Assembly (NCBI GenBank): GCA_964545045.1
Contig: CAZJEN010000016.1
Span: forward strand, 1-64,000
Length of the DNA: 64,000 bases
Reading direction: 5' to 3'
Source of the DNA: SIG307 sp964545045
GTDB taxonomy: Bacteria > Bacillota > Clostridia > Lachnospirales > Lachnospiraceae
Each line of letters begins with the position of its first letter. Position 1 is the first letter of the stretch. Of the stretch, positions 25,201-34,020 are shown piece by piece. Position numbers and translations under genes: made by a program. The notes below the pieces were generated by a model. The model was given only the letters and a program-made list of their open reading frames with translations. It was not told where the DNA came from and did not search any database.

Positions 25201-25521
25201 AACACCTGCGTTTGCAAGCTCGGAACAAAGGTTAAGGCCGGACTGGCCGCCAAGGTTCGGTAATAACGCATCCGGACGCTCTTTTGCAATAATCTGCTCC
25301 AAACGTTCTACGTTTAACGGCTCGATGTAGGTAACGTCTGCGGTCTCCGGGTCGGTCATAATGGTAGCCGGGTTGGAGTTTACCAGGACGATTTCGTAAC
25401 CGAGTTTCTTCAGCGCCTTACAAGCCTGTGTTCCGGAATAGTCGAATTCACAAGCCTGTCCGATAATAATCGGACCGGAACCGATGATGAGGACTTTGTT
25501 GATATCTGTTCGCTTTGGCAT
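22297..25521 (-). CDS. carB: Carbamoyl-phosphate synthase large subunit
   Basis: A 1074-residue enzyme that makes carbamoyl phosphate from bicarbonate, glutamine-derived ammonia and two ATP for pyrimidine and arginine synthesis. Two homologous ATP-grasp halves are visible: the first from VLIIGSGPIIIGQACEFDYSG near residue 10, the second from IMILGGGPNRIGQGIEFDYC near residue 555. An allosteric MGS-type domain covers roughly the last 130 residues (LLATGNTHKVI). Full length for the family. AGGAGG precedes the ATG. The partner carA is not adjacent in this window. No PyrR-type or other leader element was recognised upstream; a weak TATACAAT -10 lies in the A/T-rich spacer. Confidence 0.98.
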   Translation of the reverse strand: MPKRTDINKVLIIGSGPIIIGQACEFDYSGTQACKALKKLGYEIVLVNSNPATIMTDPETADVTYIEPLNVERLEQIIAKERPDALLPNLGGQSGLNLCSELANAGVLDKYNVQVIGVQVDAIERGEDRIEFKKSMDALGIEMARSEVAYSVEEALDIADELGYPVVLRPAYTMGGAGGGLVYNKEELKTVCARGLQASLVGQVLVEESILGWEELEVEVVRDADNNMITVCFIENIDPLGVHTGDSFCSAPMLTISKECQARLKEQAFKIVESVEVIGGTNVQFAHDPVSDRIIVIEINPRTSRSSALASKATGFPIALVSAMLAAGLTLKDIPCGKYGTLDKYEPDGDYIVIKFARWAFEKFKGVEDKLGTQMRAVGEVMSIGKTYKEAFQKAIRSLETGRYGLGHAKDFDTKSKDELLQMLITASSERHFIMYEALRKGATVDEIHNITKVKHYFIEQMKELVEEEEALAANKGSLPSDEALISAKKNGFSDKYLSQILGVSEDSVRERRIAIGMEEAWEGVHVSGTENSAYYYSTYNAEDKNPINADSKKIMILGGGPNRIGQGIEFDYCCVHAALALKKLGFETIIVNCNPETVSTDYDTSDKLYFEPLTLEDVLSIYKKEKPLGVIAQFGGQTPLNLAADLEKNGVKILGTSPSVIDLAEDRDLFREMMDKLEIPMPESGMATTVEEALEIAHKIGYPAMVRPSYVLGGRGMEVVYDDEAMVNYMNAAVGVTPDRPILIDRFLNHALECEADAISDGTHAFVPAVMEHIELAGVHSGDSACIIPSVHISEENVKTIKEYTKKIAEEMHVKGLMNMQYAIENGKVYVLEANPRASRTVPLVSKVCNIRMVPIATDIITSELTGRPSPVANLKEQDIPYYGVKEAVFPFNMFPEVDPILGPEMRSTGEVLGLALSYGEAFYKAQEATQSKLPLSGTALISVNRKDKEDIVEVAQMLSDSGFRLLATGNTHKVITDAGIEAELVKKLSEGRPNILDMITNGDIDLIINSPAGKDSVNDDSYLRKAAIKGKIPYMTTAAAARATAKGIQSVRKHGNREIKSLQQLHSEIKDK

Positions 25522-25677
25522 GGATGTGCCCTCCTATTTATTATGTTCTAAATTCCTTTTTCCCTTTATTGTATACCATAATACCGAAAAAGAAAAGAGG
25601 GAAAATAAAAAAAACTTGAAAATGGCAATCCGCACAAAAAAAACCAAATATAGGAACGAAAATAAGATACTTTTTAC

Positions 25678-25706
25678 TTGTAATTCGGACGGGAATTTGA
25701 TATAAT
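25678..25706 (+). promoter_or_regulatory. Promoter upstream of the 6S-like RNA
   Basis: TTGTAA (25678-25683), 17 bases, TATAAT (25701-25706), reading towards the RNA gene and away from carB. Transcription would begin near 25713, with a small AAGG/CCTT hairpin before the RNA core. Confidence 0.75.
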
Positions 25707-25754
25707 GAGAGTGTACAAAAGAACGAAGGGCGAGAGCCTTCTTTGAACTTACAT

Positions 25755-25950
25755 AGGAAGTCAACTATCCTAGGATGTACGACACTCCCTGTTATTTTGA
25801 ACCTACATTACTTTAAAAGGGATTCCTATATTTACAGGTGGCTGCAATGCCTCCGTATGAGTGGACTGCAAAAGCCTGTGTGCGGTTACCCACCTAGCTT
25901 GGGCTAGGAGTCAAAATACAGGAAACGGCATTCCGGGATAGTTACAAAAG
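25755..25950 (+). ncRNA. ssrS: Probable 6S RNA
   Basis: A rod-shaped RNA of about 190 bases with a long closing stem, AACTATCCTAGGATG (25763-25777) against CATTCCGGGATAGTT (25929-25943). Next comes a second helix CCTGTTATTTTGA (25788-25800) against TCAAAATACAGG (25911-25922). A large internal bubble (about 25805-25835 opposite 25885-25905) and a terminal stem ACAGG/CCTGT (25834-25880) follow. A closing stem, central bubble and apical stem is the 6S architecture, which mimics an open promoter and binds sigma-A RNA polymerase; the UUUUGAACCUACAU segment also resembles my recollection of clostridial 6S RNAs. No protein frame fits. Confidence 0.7.
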
Positions 25951-25965
25951 AAAATAAGGATGAAG

Positions 25966-26060
25966 TACCAAAGCGAAGACTACGACGAAGTACAAAAGAG
26001 CACGGAAGCGTACGAAAGAGCATGGTGATATACAAACGAGTATTGCAAAATACGAATGAG
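25966..26060 (+). repeat. TACNAANGAG repeats with 20-base period
   Basis: TACAAAAGAG (25991), TACGAAAGAG (26011), TACAAACGAG (26031) and TACGAATGAG (26051) recur exactly every 20 bases. Looser copies occur at 25966, 25943 and near the transcript start at 25714. They lie between the 6S-like core and the next terminator, so they would form the tail of a read-through transcript. No reading frame or known motif explains them. Confidence 0.7.
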
Positions 26061-26064
26061 AAAG

Positions 26065-26092
26065 AAGCCGCGCATTTTTTGCGCGGCTTTTT
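26065..26092. terminator. Terminator after the 6S-like RNA region
   Basis: GCCGCGCA (26067-26074) and TGCGCGGC (26080-26087) pair around a five-T loop, followed by five T. On the opposite strand the same hairpin is followed by TTCTTTCT and could end the gene at 26285. Confidence 0.88.
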
Positions 26093-26099
26093 CCGTGAA

Positions 26100-26284
26100 G
26101 GCAAAGTGAGCATAGAAGAGATTTTGGAAGTGTGCTTCCGAAAATCTCTGAGTATGCGAACGCGCCTACGACTGAGTGACGAAGTCACGAAGGTCCACAA
26201 CGTCCGGTGGACGTTGGTACTGGACCGACCGAAACGAAGTGTAGACGGGGGCAGGTGCGAAGCACCGCTTGCACGATTATGTAC
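26100..26284. other. Hairpin-dense spacer of unknown function
   Basis: This non-coding stretch holds a series of good stems: AGAGATTTTGGAAG/CTTCCGAAAATCTCT (26117-26149), GTGAC-GAA-GTCAC (26178-26190), CAACGTCC-GGT-GGACGTTG nested inside GGTCCA/TGGACC (26192-26226), and GGTGC-GAA-GCACC near 26252. It follows the stop of the minus-strand membrane protein and precedes a terminator, so it may be that gene's 3' untranslated region or a separate RNA. Confidence 0.5.
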
Positions 26285-26737
26285 TTACTCCTCTACCATT
26301 GCCTTCTCTAATGTACTCCGGACGCCTTCCAATAGCAGTGTCTGTGTATATTTGCTGCTTTCGGAAAGAGTTACGTCGTCCAGGGACGTTCCCGCGGCAA
26401 GTTGGGCACTGATGTCCGCAACAGCCGGCTCCATCAGCGGATACATAGCAGAGGTGGCCTCGTCGAGGTTGACCAAACGAACGGAATTGATATGGTCGGT
26501 ATCTACAACGACTTCCAGATTGAGAAAAGAGTCGCCCAGTTCGATGACAGAGTTGTAGACGCCGGCACGGTAGGTTGCCGCGGTCGGGGCGATGCTTTCA
26601 CCGTTGCTTGTGCCGTCGTCTTTCGGAGAAATAAACAGGACGAACAGCAGAACAAAAAGTACCAGAGCAAGTGCAACCGGGATACCGATACGAAGGAGTT
26701 TTTTTAGTTTTAAAACGATGATTCGCGTTTTTGCCAT
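26285..26737 (-). CDS. Membrane-anchored protein, FMN-binding-like
   Basis: A 150-residue protein with a basic N-terminus, one membrane helix (about residues 17-37) and an extracytoplasmic domain of about 110 residues. The pattern YRAGVYNSVIELGDSFLNLEVVVD, then INSVRLVNLDE and a C-terminal helix resembles the FMN_bind fold in a shortened form, but the flavin-attachment motif SGAT is not present, so the assignment is tentative. The AGGAGG-like RBS (TAGGAGGC) lies before the ATG. It is divergent from addB with only about 70 bases between. Confidence 0.7.
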   Translation of the reverse strand: MAKTRIIVLKLKKLLRIGIPVALALVLFVLLFVLFISPKDDGTSNGESIAPTAATYRAGVYNSVIELGDSFLNLEVVVDTDHINSVRLVNLDEATSAMYPLMEPAVADISAQLAAGTSLDDVTLSESSKYTQTLLLEGVRSTLEKAMVEE

Positions 26738-26809
26738 AGAAGCCTCCTATAGGTTTTATGGTGTTGCGTTATTGTTATAAGATATTCAAATAAAGGGGGT
26801 TTTATTCGT

Positions 26810-29800
26810 ATGTCGCTTACATTTATTTTGGGAGCCTCCGGTTCCGGCAAGACCGAACGGCTCTACGAGAGAGTGTTGCGAACCGCTAAGGAGCATCCGG
26901 ACCGGACGGTTCTGGTGATTGTGCCGGAACAGTTCTCTTTGCAGACCATGAAGGATTTGATTACGCGCAGTGAAACAAAAAGCATGTCAAACATTGAGGT
27001 GCTTAGTTTTCTGCGCCTTTCTTATCGTGTGTTTGAAGAACTGGGAATTGTGCCGGGGAAATTGTTAAGCGATGTGGGAAAAAGCCTGTTGATTAAGCGT
27101 GTGGTGGGGCGTTTGGCGGGAGAACTGCGTGTGTTTGCCGCAAATGCAAAAAAAGCGGGATTTATCGATGAAATGAAGTCTTTAATCTCGGAATTTTATC
27201 AATACGGAATTACGCCGGAATCTTTGGAACAAATGCGTTTGCTTGCCAAGGATGAGCCGGTTTTGTATAAGAAACTGTCGGACATTGCGGTGATTTATCA
27301 GGGCTTTGCCGAGAGCATCGAAGGAAAATATCTGGCGACGGAGACGGTTTCGGATGTGTTGGCGGAGGTTATCGGAGAGTCGGCATTGATGAAGGATTGT
27401 GATGTGTTTTTGGACGGATTTACCGGATTTACGCCGTCCCAGTATGGGTTGTTAAAGAAACTGTTGCAGCATGCGGGACATTGTTTTATGACTCTCACCG
27501 CAGACGAGGCGGCATTGCAGGCGGTCGAGGCGGAGCACGGGTTGTTTTATCTGACGCTTCGGACAAAGGCTGTAGTTACGCGGTTGGCGGAGGAAGTGGG
27601 CTGTCCGGTGGAGACAGAAGTATTAGGCACGGAGAGCGCTCTGCCACGGTTTGCGGGAAATGAGACTCTTCAGGCTTTGGAGAGAGGTTTGTTCCGGTAT
27701 CCGGTACCGGCGAAACAGAAAAATGATGATGCTATTTTACTTTACGCAAAAATGAACCGGAAGGCGGAGGCTTCCTTTGTGGCGGCGGACATTGCCCGCA
27801 GAGTGCGCACGGAGGGGCTTCGTTACGGCAGAATTGCGGTGGTTACCGGTGACATTGCCGGATACGGGGAATTGTTACAAGCTGAGTGCCAAAAAGCGGG
27901 AGTGCCGGTATTTTTGGACAGTAAGCGGAAAATGTTCCATAATCCGTGCATTGCCCTCATACGGGCGGTGCTGCAGAATGCATTAAACGGTTTTTCTTAC
28001 GATTCCGTGTTTCGTTATTTAAAATGCGGATTGACGGACTATGCGCCGGAGGAAGTGGAGGTACTGGAGAATTATTGTCTTGCCTGCGGCATCCGGGGCG
28101 AGCGGATGTGGAAAAATGAGTGGAAATACCGTTACCGTACGAGACAGAAGGTGGACTTAGCATATCTAAATACCTTGCGTGAGCGGATTTATAAGGAGCT
28201 TTCCGAAATCGGCGGAACGCTCACAGCAGGTAAGACTGCGGGAGAGCGTACCCGTGCGTTGTATGCGTTTTTGGAGGCCCGCGGGGTAGAAGAAAAGCTG
28301 CGAAAGATGGAAGAGGCTTTTGCGGAACAGGGAGATTTGGTACGGTCGGCGGAGTACCGACAGGTATACCGGAATGTATTGGAGATTTTGGACCGTTTTA
28401 TGGAGCTTTTGGACAGGGAAGAGGTGTCCTTGCGGGAATATATCGAGCTGGCGGAGACGGCCCTTCGGGAATGTAAGGTGGGCTTTGTTCCGACCGGTAC
28501 GGATTATGTGGTGATTGGTGATATTACAAGAACCCGTCTGACGGATATCGATGTGTTGTATCTGGTGGGAGTGAACGAAGGTGTGACTCCGGCACCGGGA
28601 GGTACGGGTGGTTTGATTTCCGAGGCGGAACGGGAATTTTTTAAGGAAAAGTATGTGGAGCTGGCTCCGACGAGAAAAGAAGCGGTATATACGGAGCAGT
28701 TTTATTTGTATGCCATGCTGACGAAGCCGGCGAAACGGCTGATTATGACTTACAGCCGGTTATCTGCGGAGGGAGGAGCACTACAGCCGTCCTATTTTGT
28801 GCGCAGAATCGGGGAGCTTTTTACCGATTTTTCCGTGAGGGAAGAGGAAGAAGCTTCCTATGTATCCCTGTTGCAAAACGATACGGGAAGGACGTATCTA
28901 CTGGACGGCCTTCGCCGTTTTGCGGAGGAAGGAACGATGGAGGATACGGCCTTTTGGGAGTTGTATCGCCGTTTTATGTTAAAGGAGGAAGCGGAGACAA
29001 AACGAATTTTACGGACGGCATTTTTCGGAAATCCCACCGGTTCTATCCCGGAAGCAGTGGCAAAACGACTGTACGGAGTGGTATTGTACGGTAGTGTCAC
29101 CCGGTTGGAAAAATACGCGGCCTGTGCCTTTGCCCATTTCTTGCAGTATGGTCTTTCCTTGGAGGAACGTGCAGAGTACCGGGTGGCGGCACCGGAGCTT
29201 GGTAATTTATATCATATGGCACTGGAACTGTTTACGCAGAAGGTACGGGAGAAGGAGCTTTCCTGGCATACTTTAACGGAAACGGAGCGGGATACGCTGT
29301 GTGAGGAAAGTTTGTCGGAGGCGGTTACCACCTTTGAAAACGGCGTGTTTGACGGCACGAAGCGGAACGGTTATTTGGTCACCAAGGCGGCAAGAGTGCT
29401 GAAAAAGACGGTAGAAATGCTGCAGGAGCAGATTAAGGGAAGTCTCTTTGAACCGAAGCACTGTGAGGCAGTGTTTGAGCATACCGCAAAGTATCTTTCC
29501 CTTCACGGAAAAATCGACCGGTACGATGTGTGCTACAGTAATGATAGGTGGTATTTGCGGGTGGTGGATTATAAGTCCGGCAGTAAAAAGTTTGACTTAA
29601 CGGAGTTATATTACGGTTTGCAGGTACAGTTGGAGGTATATCTGGCGGCGGCCCTGCGGCAGACGGCGGCAGAGGACGGTGTATCCCCTGTGCCGGCGGG
29701 CATGTTTTACTTCCATGTGGCAGATCCTTTTTTGGACAGAGAAAAGTATTCCGAGGATGCGGTAAAAAAGGAATTCCGGCCGGACGGTATTTTTAATAAT

Positions 29801-30184
29801 TCCATCGGGTCCGTTACGGCACTGGATGTGTCTTTAAAGGCGGCAAACGGAGGGTTGAAGCCTTCCGAAACCTCCAAGTTAATCTTTGCGGAGACCGATA
29901 AAGAGGGACAGTTAAAGGCAAGCTCCAAAGGAATTCATGAGGAAGGCTTTGAGGCACTGACAGAGTTTGTATATCATAAGCTGGAGCAGGAAGCGGCGGA
30001 GATTTTGGCGGGAGAGACGGAGGCAAAACCGTACCGCTATAAAAAGGCGACGCCGTGTGAATATTGTAGCTTTAAGAATGTGTGCGGTTTTGATAACAGA
30101 CTCCCGGAATTTTCCTATCGGGAGCTGAAGGAAAGAACGAAAGAAGAGCTCTGGGCGGAGTTCGGAAAGGAGTGTCATGAGTAA
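26810..30184 (+). CDS. addB: Helicase-nuclease AddAB, subunit AddB
   Basis: An 1124-residue subunit of the enzyme that resects double-strand ends for RecA repair and recognises Chi-like sites in Firmicutes. Residues 8-15 form a Walker A loop (GASGSGKT). The C-terminal nuclease domain shows VVDYKSGSKKFDL near residue 920, and Cys-x2-Cys-x5-Cys near the end (CEYCSFKNVC) which, with an upstream Cys (YAACAFAH), would bind the AddB iron-sulfur cluster. GGGGG precedes the ATG. The stop overlaps the addA start by 8 bases. Confidence 0.96.
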   Translation: MSLTFILGASGSGKTERLYERVLRTAKEHPDRTVLVIVPEQFSLQTMKDLITRSETKSMSNIEVLSFLRLSYRVFEELGIVPGKLLSDVGKSLLIKRVVGRLAGELRVFAANAKKAGFIDEMKSLISEFYQYGITPESLEQMRLLAKDEPVLYKKLSDIAVIYQGFAESIEGKYLATETVSDVLAEVIGESALMKDCDVFLDGFTGFTPSQYGLLKKLLQHAGHCFMTLTADEAALQAVEAEHGLFYLTLRTKAVVTRLAEEVGCPVETEVLGTESALPRFAGNETLQALERGLFRYPVPAKQKNDDAILLYAKMNRKAEASFVAADIARRVRTEGLRYGRIAVVTGDIAGYGELLQAECQKAGVPVFLDSKRKMFHNPCIALIRAVLQNALNGFSYDSVFRYLKCGLTDYAPEEVEVLENYCLACGIRGERMWKNEWKYRYRTRQKVDLAYLNTLRERIYKELSEIGGTLTAGKTAGERTRALYAFLEARGVEEKLRKMEEAFAEQGDLVRSAEYRQVYRNVLEILDRFMELLDREEVSLREYIELAETALRECKVGFVPTGTDYVVIGDITRTRLTDIDVLYLVGVNEGVTPAPGGTGGLISEAEREFFKEKYVELAPTRKEAVYTEQFYLYAMLTKPAKRLIMTYSRLSAEGGALQPSYFVRRIGELFTDFSVREEEEASYVSLLQNDTGRTYLLDGLRRFAEEGTMEDTAFWELYRRFMLKEEAETKRILRTAFFGNPTGSIPEAVAKRLYGVVLYGSVTRLEKYAACAFAHFLQYGLSLEERAEYRVAAPELGNLYHMALELFTQKVREKELSWHTLTETERDTLCEESLSEAVTTFENGVFDGTKRNGYLVTKAARVLKKTVEMLQEQIKGSLFEPKHCEAVFEHTAKYLSLHGKIDRYDVCYSNDRWYLRVVDYKSGSKKFDLTELYYGLQVQLEVYLAAALRQTAAEDGVSPVPAGMFYFHVADPFLDREKYSEDAVKKEFRPDGIFNNSIGSVTALDVSLKAANGGLKPSETSKLIFAETDKEGQLKASSKGIHEEGFEALTEFVYHKLEQEAAEILAGETEAKPYRYKKATPCEYCSFKNVCGFDNRLPEFSYRELKERTKEELWAEFGKECHE

Positions 30185-33100
30185 GCTTCGATTTACACCG
30201 GAACAAAGACAAGTGATTGAGGCGAGAAATTGTACGACGCTGGTGTCTGCGGCGGCAGGCTCCGGTAAAACAGCGGTTTTGGTACAACGCATTATTGAGA
30301 AGCTGACGGATCGGGACACTCCTCAGGACATCAATCGCCTGTTGGTGGTAACGTACACCAATGCGGCAGCGGCAGAGATGCGGGAACGTATCGGACTGCG
30401 GCTGAATGAATGTCTTGCCACGGAGGAATATGCGGGAAATACACATCTGCAGAAGCAGGTGCTGTTGTTGCGTAATGCTTCTATTACGACCATACACAGC
30501 TTTTGCCTTGGCTTGGTACGAGAGTTTTTCTACGAGCTTGACTTGGATCCGGGCTTCCGGATCGCGGAGGAGGCGGAGCTGACCCTTCTTAAGGGCGATG
30601 TCATGGAGGAACTTTTGGAAGACCGGTACGAGAAGGGCGAGGAACTGTTTCTTCGTCTGACGGAGTGTATCGGCAGCGGAAAGACCGATGAGGGTTTGGT
30701 AAAGCATATTGAGAATTTTTATAAATTTGCCCAAAGTGCTCCTTTTCCGGAAAGCTGGCTAAAGAATGCGGAACAGATGCTGGAGGAGCAGAAAAACGGG
30801 GAATCCCTATCAGAGGACAGTCCTTGTATGAGACTTTTGACGGAGCGGGTAAAAACGTTGCTTGCGGACTGCGAAGAAATGCGCAAAAAGGCAGTGGCGG
30901 TTTGTGAAGGGAAGGAAGGACCTTATACGTATCTGGAGGCGCTGGACTCGGACGGAGAGTTGTTTACCACACTTCTGTCTAAGAGTACCTACGGAGAACT
31001 GTGGGATGGCTTTGCAGAGCTTTCCTTTCAGGCTCTTTCTCGGAAAAAGTGTGATACTACGGAGGAGAAAAAGGAGCTGGTAAAGGCTCTCAGAGGCTCT
31101 TATAAGGATATTCTGGGAAAGCTGAAAAAGGATTATTTCTTTGCGACGCCGGAGCAGATGGCGGAGGATATGGCGGCCATGGCACCGCTTTTGCAGGTAT
31201 TGGTTGGCTTGTGTGCCGAATACGGAGAGCGTTATGCAAAGAAAAAGGCGGAGCGTGGCTTAGTGGATTTTAACGATCTGGAGCATCTGACGGTACGCCT
31301 TTTGGTAGAAGAGACGGAAGAAGGCTTCCGTCCGACGGAGACCGCACGACTTCTTCGGAGCAGGTACGACGAGATTATGATTGACGAGTGCCAGGACAGT
31401 AATGAAATTCAGGATTTGCTGTTGCGGAGTATTTCGGGAGAAGAGGACGGTCGTCCGAACCGTTTCATGGTAGGAGATGTAAAGCAGAGTATTTATAAGT
31501 TCCGTATGGCAAAGCCGGAGCTTTTTATGGATAAATATGAAAAGTACGGAGAATACAAAGAGGGTGAAGATTATTGTAAAATCGTCCTCGGTAGGAATTT
31601 CCGAAGCAGAAGGGCTGTGGTGGATGCGGTCAACGATGTGTTTGCCTGCATCATGCAGAAGCGCTTCGGAGGCGTTGCGTATGACGATGGAGCGAAGCTG
31701 TATTTGGGGGCATCTTATCCTTGGGACGAGGAAGTATCTGAACAAGGGGAGGCCTATCGGACGGAACTTTTGTTGACGGAGCTTGAGACAGAGGGAGACG
31801 AGGATGACGGAATTGACCGCATTGCAAAAGAAGCCATGACGGTCGGTGCCCGAATTCAGTGTCTGATTGACAGCAAGCTACTGATTTATGACGGGGAAGA
31901 AACCGGGGAGGACGGAGAAAAAAGACCGAAGTTCCATCCGGTGGAATATAAGGACATTACGGTACTGTTCCGCGCACTCAGCGGGTATGCGGAACCTTTT
32001 ACCGAGGTGTTTACGGAGCTTGGCATTCCGGCAGTGGTGGAAAAGCAGAGCGGATACTTTTCTGCCCAGGAAGTGGCGGTGGTGTTAAACGCCCTTCGTA
32101 TTATCGATAATCCGTTACAGGATATCCCGCTTGCTTCGGTGTTGCGGTCTGAAATGGTGGGTATGACTGAGGAAGAGCTGGCGATTATTCGCATTGTGGC
32201 GAAGTTGGAAGAGAAGGAATATCGGAGTTCTTTTTATGAAGCAATCGGAGTTTTTTTAGAGACTACAAACGAGGACCGGGATGTGACACGGTTATTTGAT
32301 GACGGAGATGGGGAGCAAGCGGAGGTTGCAAAGGAGGCAAGAAGAAAGCTTCTTCGTTTTACGGCCCATTTAAAGGAATTGCGGGCAATTTCTGTATATG
32401 CCGGTGTTCCCGAGGTGTTGGAGCGGTTATACGAGCTAACCTCTTATCCGGCCTTTGTACGGGTAAAGCCGGGAGGGGAACGGCGCTTTGAAAATCTTTC
32501 CATGCTGGTGGAAAAAGCAAAGAAGTTTGAAGAGAGTAGTTATTCCGGTATTTTTGATTTTGTCCGTTACATCGAACGGTTAATCAAGTACGATACGGAT
32601 ACCGGCGAGGCTCAGATTGTGTCGGGAGAAAATGCGGTGCGTCTCATGAGTATTCATAAAAGTAAGGGACTGGAGGCACCGGTGGTCATTGTGGCTGGGC
32701 TTTCCAAAAAGTTTAACCGTATGGATGTCCATGCGGGACTGGTTCTGCATCCGGAGTACGGTGTGGCAATGGATTTCCGGGACGAGGTACTGCGGGTAAA
32801 GGCACCGACCTTATTTAAAAAAGTCATTGCGGGGCAGCTGAATTACGAAATGCTTTCAGAAGAATTGCGTATTCTGTATGTAGCATTGACACGTGCAAGG
32901 GAGAAACTGATACTGTCCGCGACGGTAAAATCGGAGGAGGATTTTTTTGCGGATTTGGGAAGGAATACCGTAGGAGCCGGTACGGCAAGCTATTCGGAGC
33001 TTTTGGGAGCAAATTCGTACCTTGACTTTTTAAAGCTTCCTTTGGCACATTGTTTGGAGAAGGGAAGTATCAAGTGTGTACAAAAGGAACAAAATGAGGT

Positions 33101-33929
33101 ACAGGCTGAAGAGGCAGTACTGAAAAAAGAGGCGGAATATGCGGAACGAGAGGAACGGTATCGCAGACTTTTGGCATCGGGAACCGATGAGGTGTATGAC
33201 GAAGGACTTGCGCGGGAGCTTGCGAAGCGAGAAAACTATCAATATCCGTATCCATTGTGCAAAGGAAAAACGAAGCTGTCCGTATCGGAATTGAAAAAAG
33301 CAGCCTATCAGGATGAAGAACAGGAGGAACTGTTCCCGGAGGTGCTTCCGGAGAAAACGATTCCGAGATTTATGCAGGACGAAAAAGCGGAAGGTGTGTC
33401 CGGCAGTGAACGGGGAACACTGTACCATCGCATTATGGAATGTCTGGATTTTTGTAAGGAGTATAAAACAGAGGCGGATGTTTGTTGCGAAATGGAAGAA
33501 TTGATTGCAAAGGGACGAATTCGGAAGGATGCGGTGCAGCTTGTGGCACCCGGGAAAATATTGAAGTTTTTCCGGAGTGAGTTGGGCGGCAGAATGCAGG
33601 CGGCGGCACGATGCGGTACTTTAAAGAAGGAACAGCCTTTTGTTATCGGAATTCCGTACCCGGAGGTGTACAAAGGCGAAGAAGCGGGGGCGGATGAGCT
33701 TGTTATGGTACAGGGAATTATCGATGCCTGTTTTGAGGAAAACGGAGAACTGGTGTTGGTGGATTACAAGACGGACTCCGTGCCGGAGAACGTAAAGGAA
33801 GTGCTGACAAAACGTTACCGGACGCAGCTTATTTATTACGAGCAGGCACTCTGTCAGATTACCGGAAAGCACGTAAAGGAACGGATGATTTATGCCTTTG
33901 TAAACGGTGAGGCGTTTTCGGTGGAATAA
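30177..33929 (+). CDS. addA: Helicase-nuclease AddAB, subunit AddA
   Basis: A 1250-residue UvrD-type helicase with a C-terminal RecB-family nuclease. Walker A is AAAGSGKT near residue 25, motif II DECQDSN near residue 402, and later helicase motifs include VRLMSIHKSKGLE and ILYVALTRAREKL. The nuclease motif is LVLVDYKTDSV near residue 1195. Length matches the family. It overlaps addB, so the subunits are translationally coupled. The pair supplies ATP-dependent end resection in recombination and phage defence. Confidence 0.97.
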   Translation: MSKLRFTPEQRQVIEARNCTTLVSAAAGSGKTAVLVQRIIEKLTDRDTPQDINRLLVVTYTNAAAAEMRERIGLRLNECLATEEYAGNTHLQKQVLLLRNASITTIHSFCLGLVREFFYELDLDPGFRIAEEAELTLLKGDVMEELLEDRYEKGEELFLRLTECIGSGKTDEGLVKHIENFYKFAQSAPFPESWLKNAEQMLEEQKNGESLSEDSPCMRLLTERVKTLLADCEEMRKKAVAVCEGKEGPYTYLEALDSDGELFTTLLSKSTYGELWDGFAELSFQALSRKKCDTTEEKKELVKALRGSYKDILGKLKKDYFFATPEQMAEDMAAMAPLLQVLVGLCAEYGERYAKKKAERGLVDFNDLEHLTVRLLVEETEEGFRPTETARLLRSRYDEIMIDECQDSNEIQDLLLRSISGEEDGRPNRFMVGDVKQSIYKFRMAKPELFMDKYEKYGEYKEGEDYCKIVLGRNFRSRRAVVDAVNDVFACIMQKRFGGVAYDDGAKLYLGASYPWDEEVSEQGEAYRTELLLTELETEGDEDDGIDRIAKEAMTVGARIQCLIDSKLLIYDGEETGEDGEKRPKFHPVEYKDITVLFRALSGYAEPFTEVFTELGIPAVVEKQSGYFSAQEVAVVLNALRIIDNPLQDIPLASVLRSEMVGMTEEELAIIRIVAKLEEKEYRSSFYEAIGVFLETTNEDRDVTRLFDDGDGEQAEVAKEARRKLLRFTAHLKELRAISVYAGVPEVLERLYELTSYPAFVRVKPGGERRFENLSMLVEKAKKFEESSYSGIFDFVRYIERLIKYDTDTGEAQIVSGENAVRLMSIHKSKGLEAPVVIVAGLSKKFNRMDVHAGLVLHPEYGVAMDFRDEVLRVKAPTLFKKVIAGQLNYEMLSEELRILYVALTRAREKLILSATVKSEEDFFADLGRNTVGAGTASYSELLGANSYLDFLKLPLAHCLEKGSIKCVQKEQNEVQAEEAVLKKEAEYAEREERYRRLLASGTDEVYDEGLARELAKRENYQYPYPLCKGKTKLSVSELKKAAYQDEEQEELFPEVLPEKTIPRFMQDEKAEGVSGSERGTLYHRIMECLDFCKEYKTEADVCCEMEELIAKGRIRKDAVQLVAPGKILKFFRSELGGRMQAAARCGTLKKEQPFVIGIPYPEVYKGEEAGADELVMVQGIIDACFEENGELVLVDYKTDSVPENVKEVLTKRYRTQLIYYEQALCQITGKHVKERMIYAFVNGEAFSVE

Positions 33930-34020
33930 CGCTAAGGAGATGTTAGGTGGTTGACGAAGCGCTTGATGAGGCATAAAATATAGGAAGGAAATGGGACAGG
34001 AATCAGAAAGGAGCGCAAGG

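Noticed and set aside
25990..26060. CRISPR-like array
   Set aside because: Units are 10 bases, degenerate and spaced by only 10 bases; no cas genes are nearby.
26022..26558. 178-codon plus-strand frame over the terminator and hairpin spacer
   Set aside because: It runs through an intrinsic terminator and is largely antisense to the membrane protein gene at 26285-26737.
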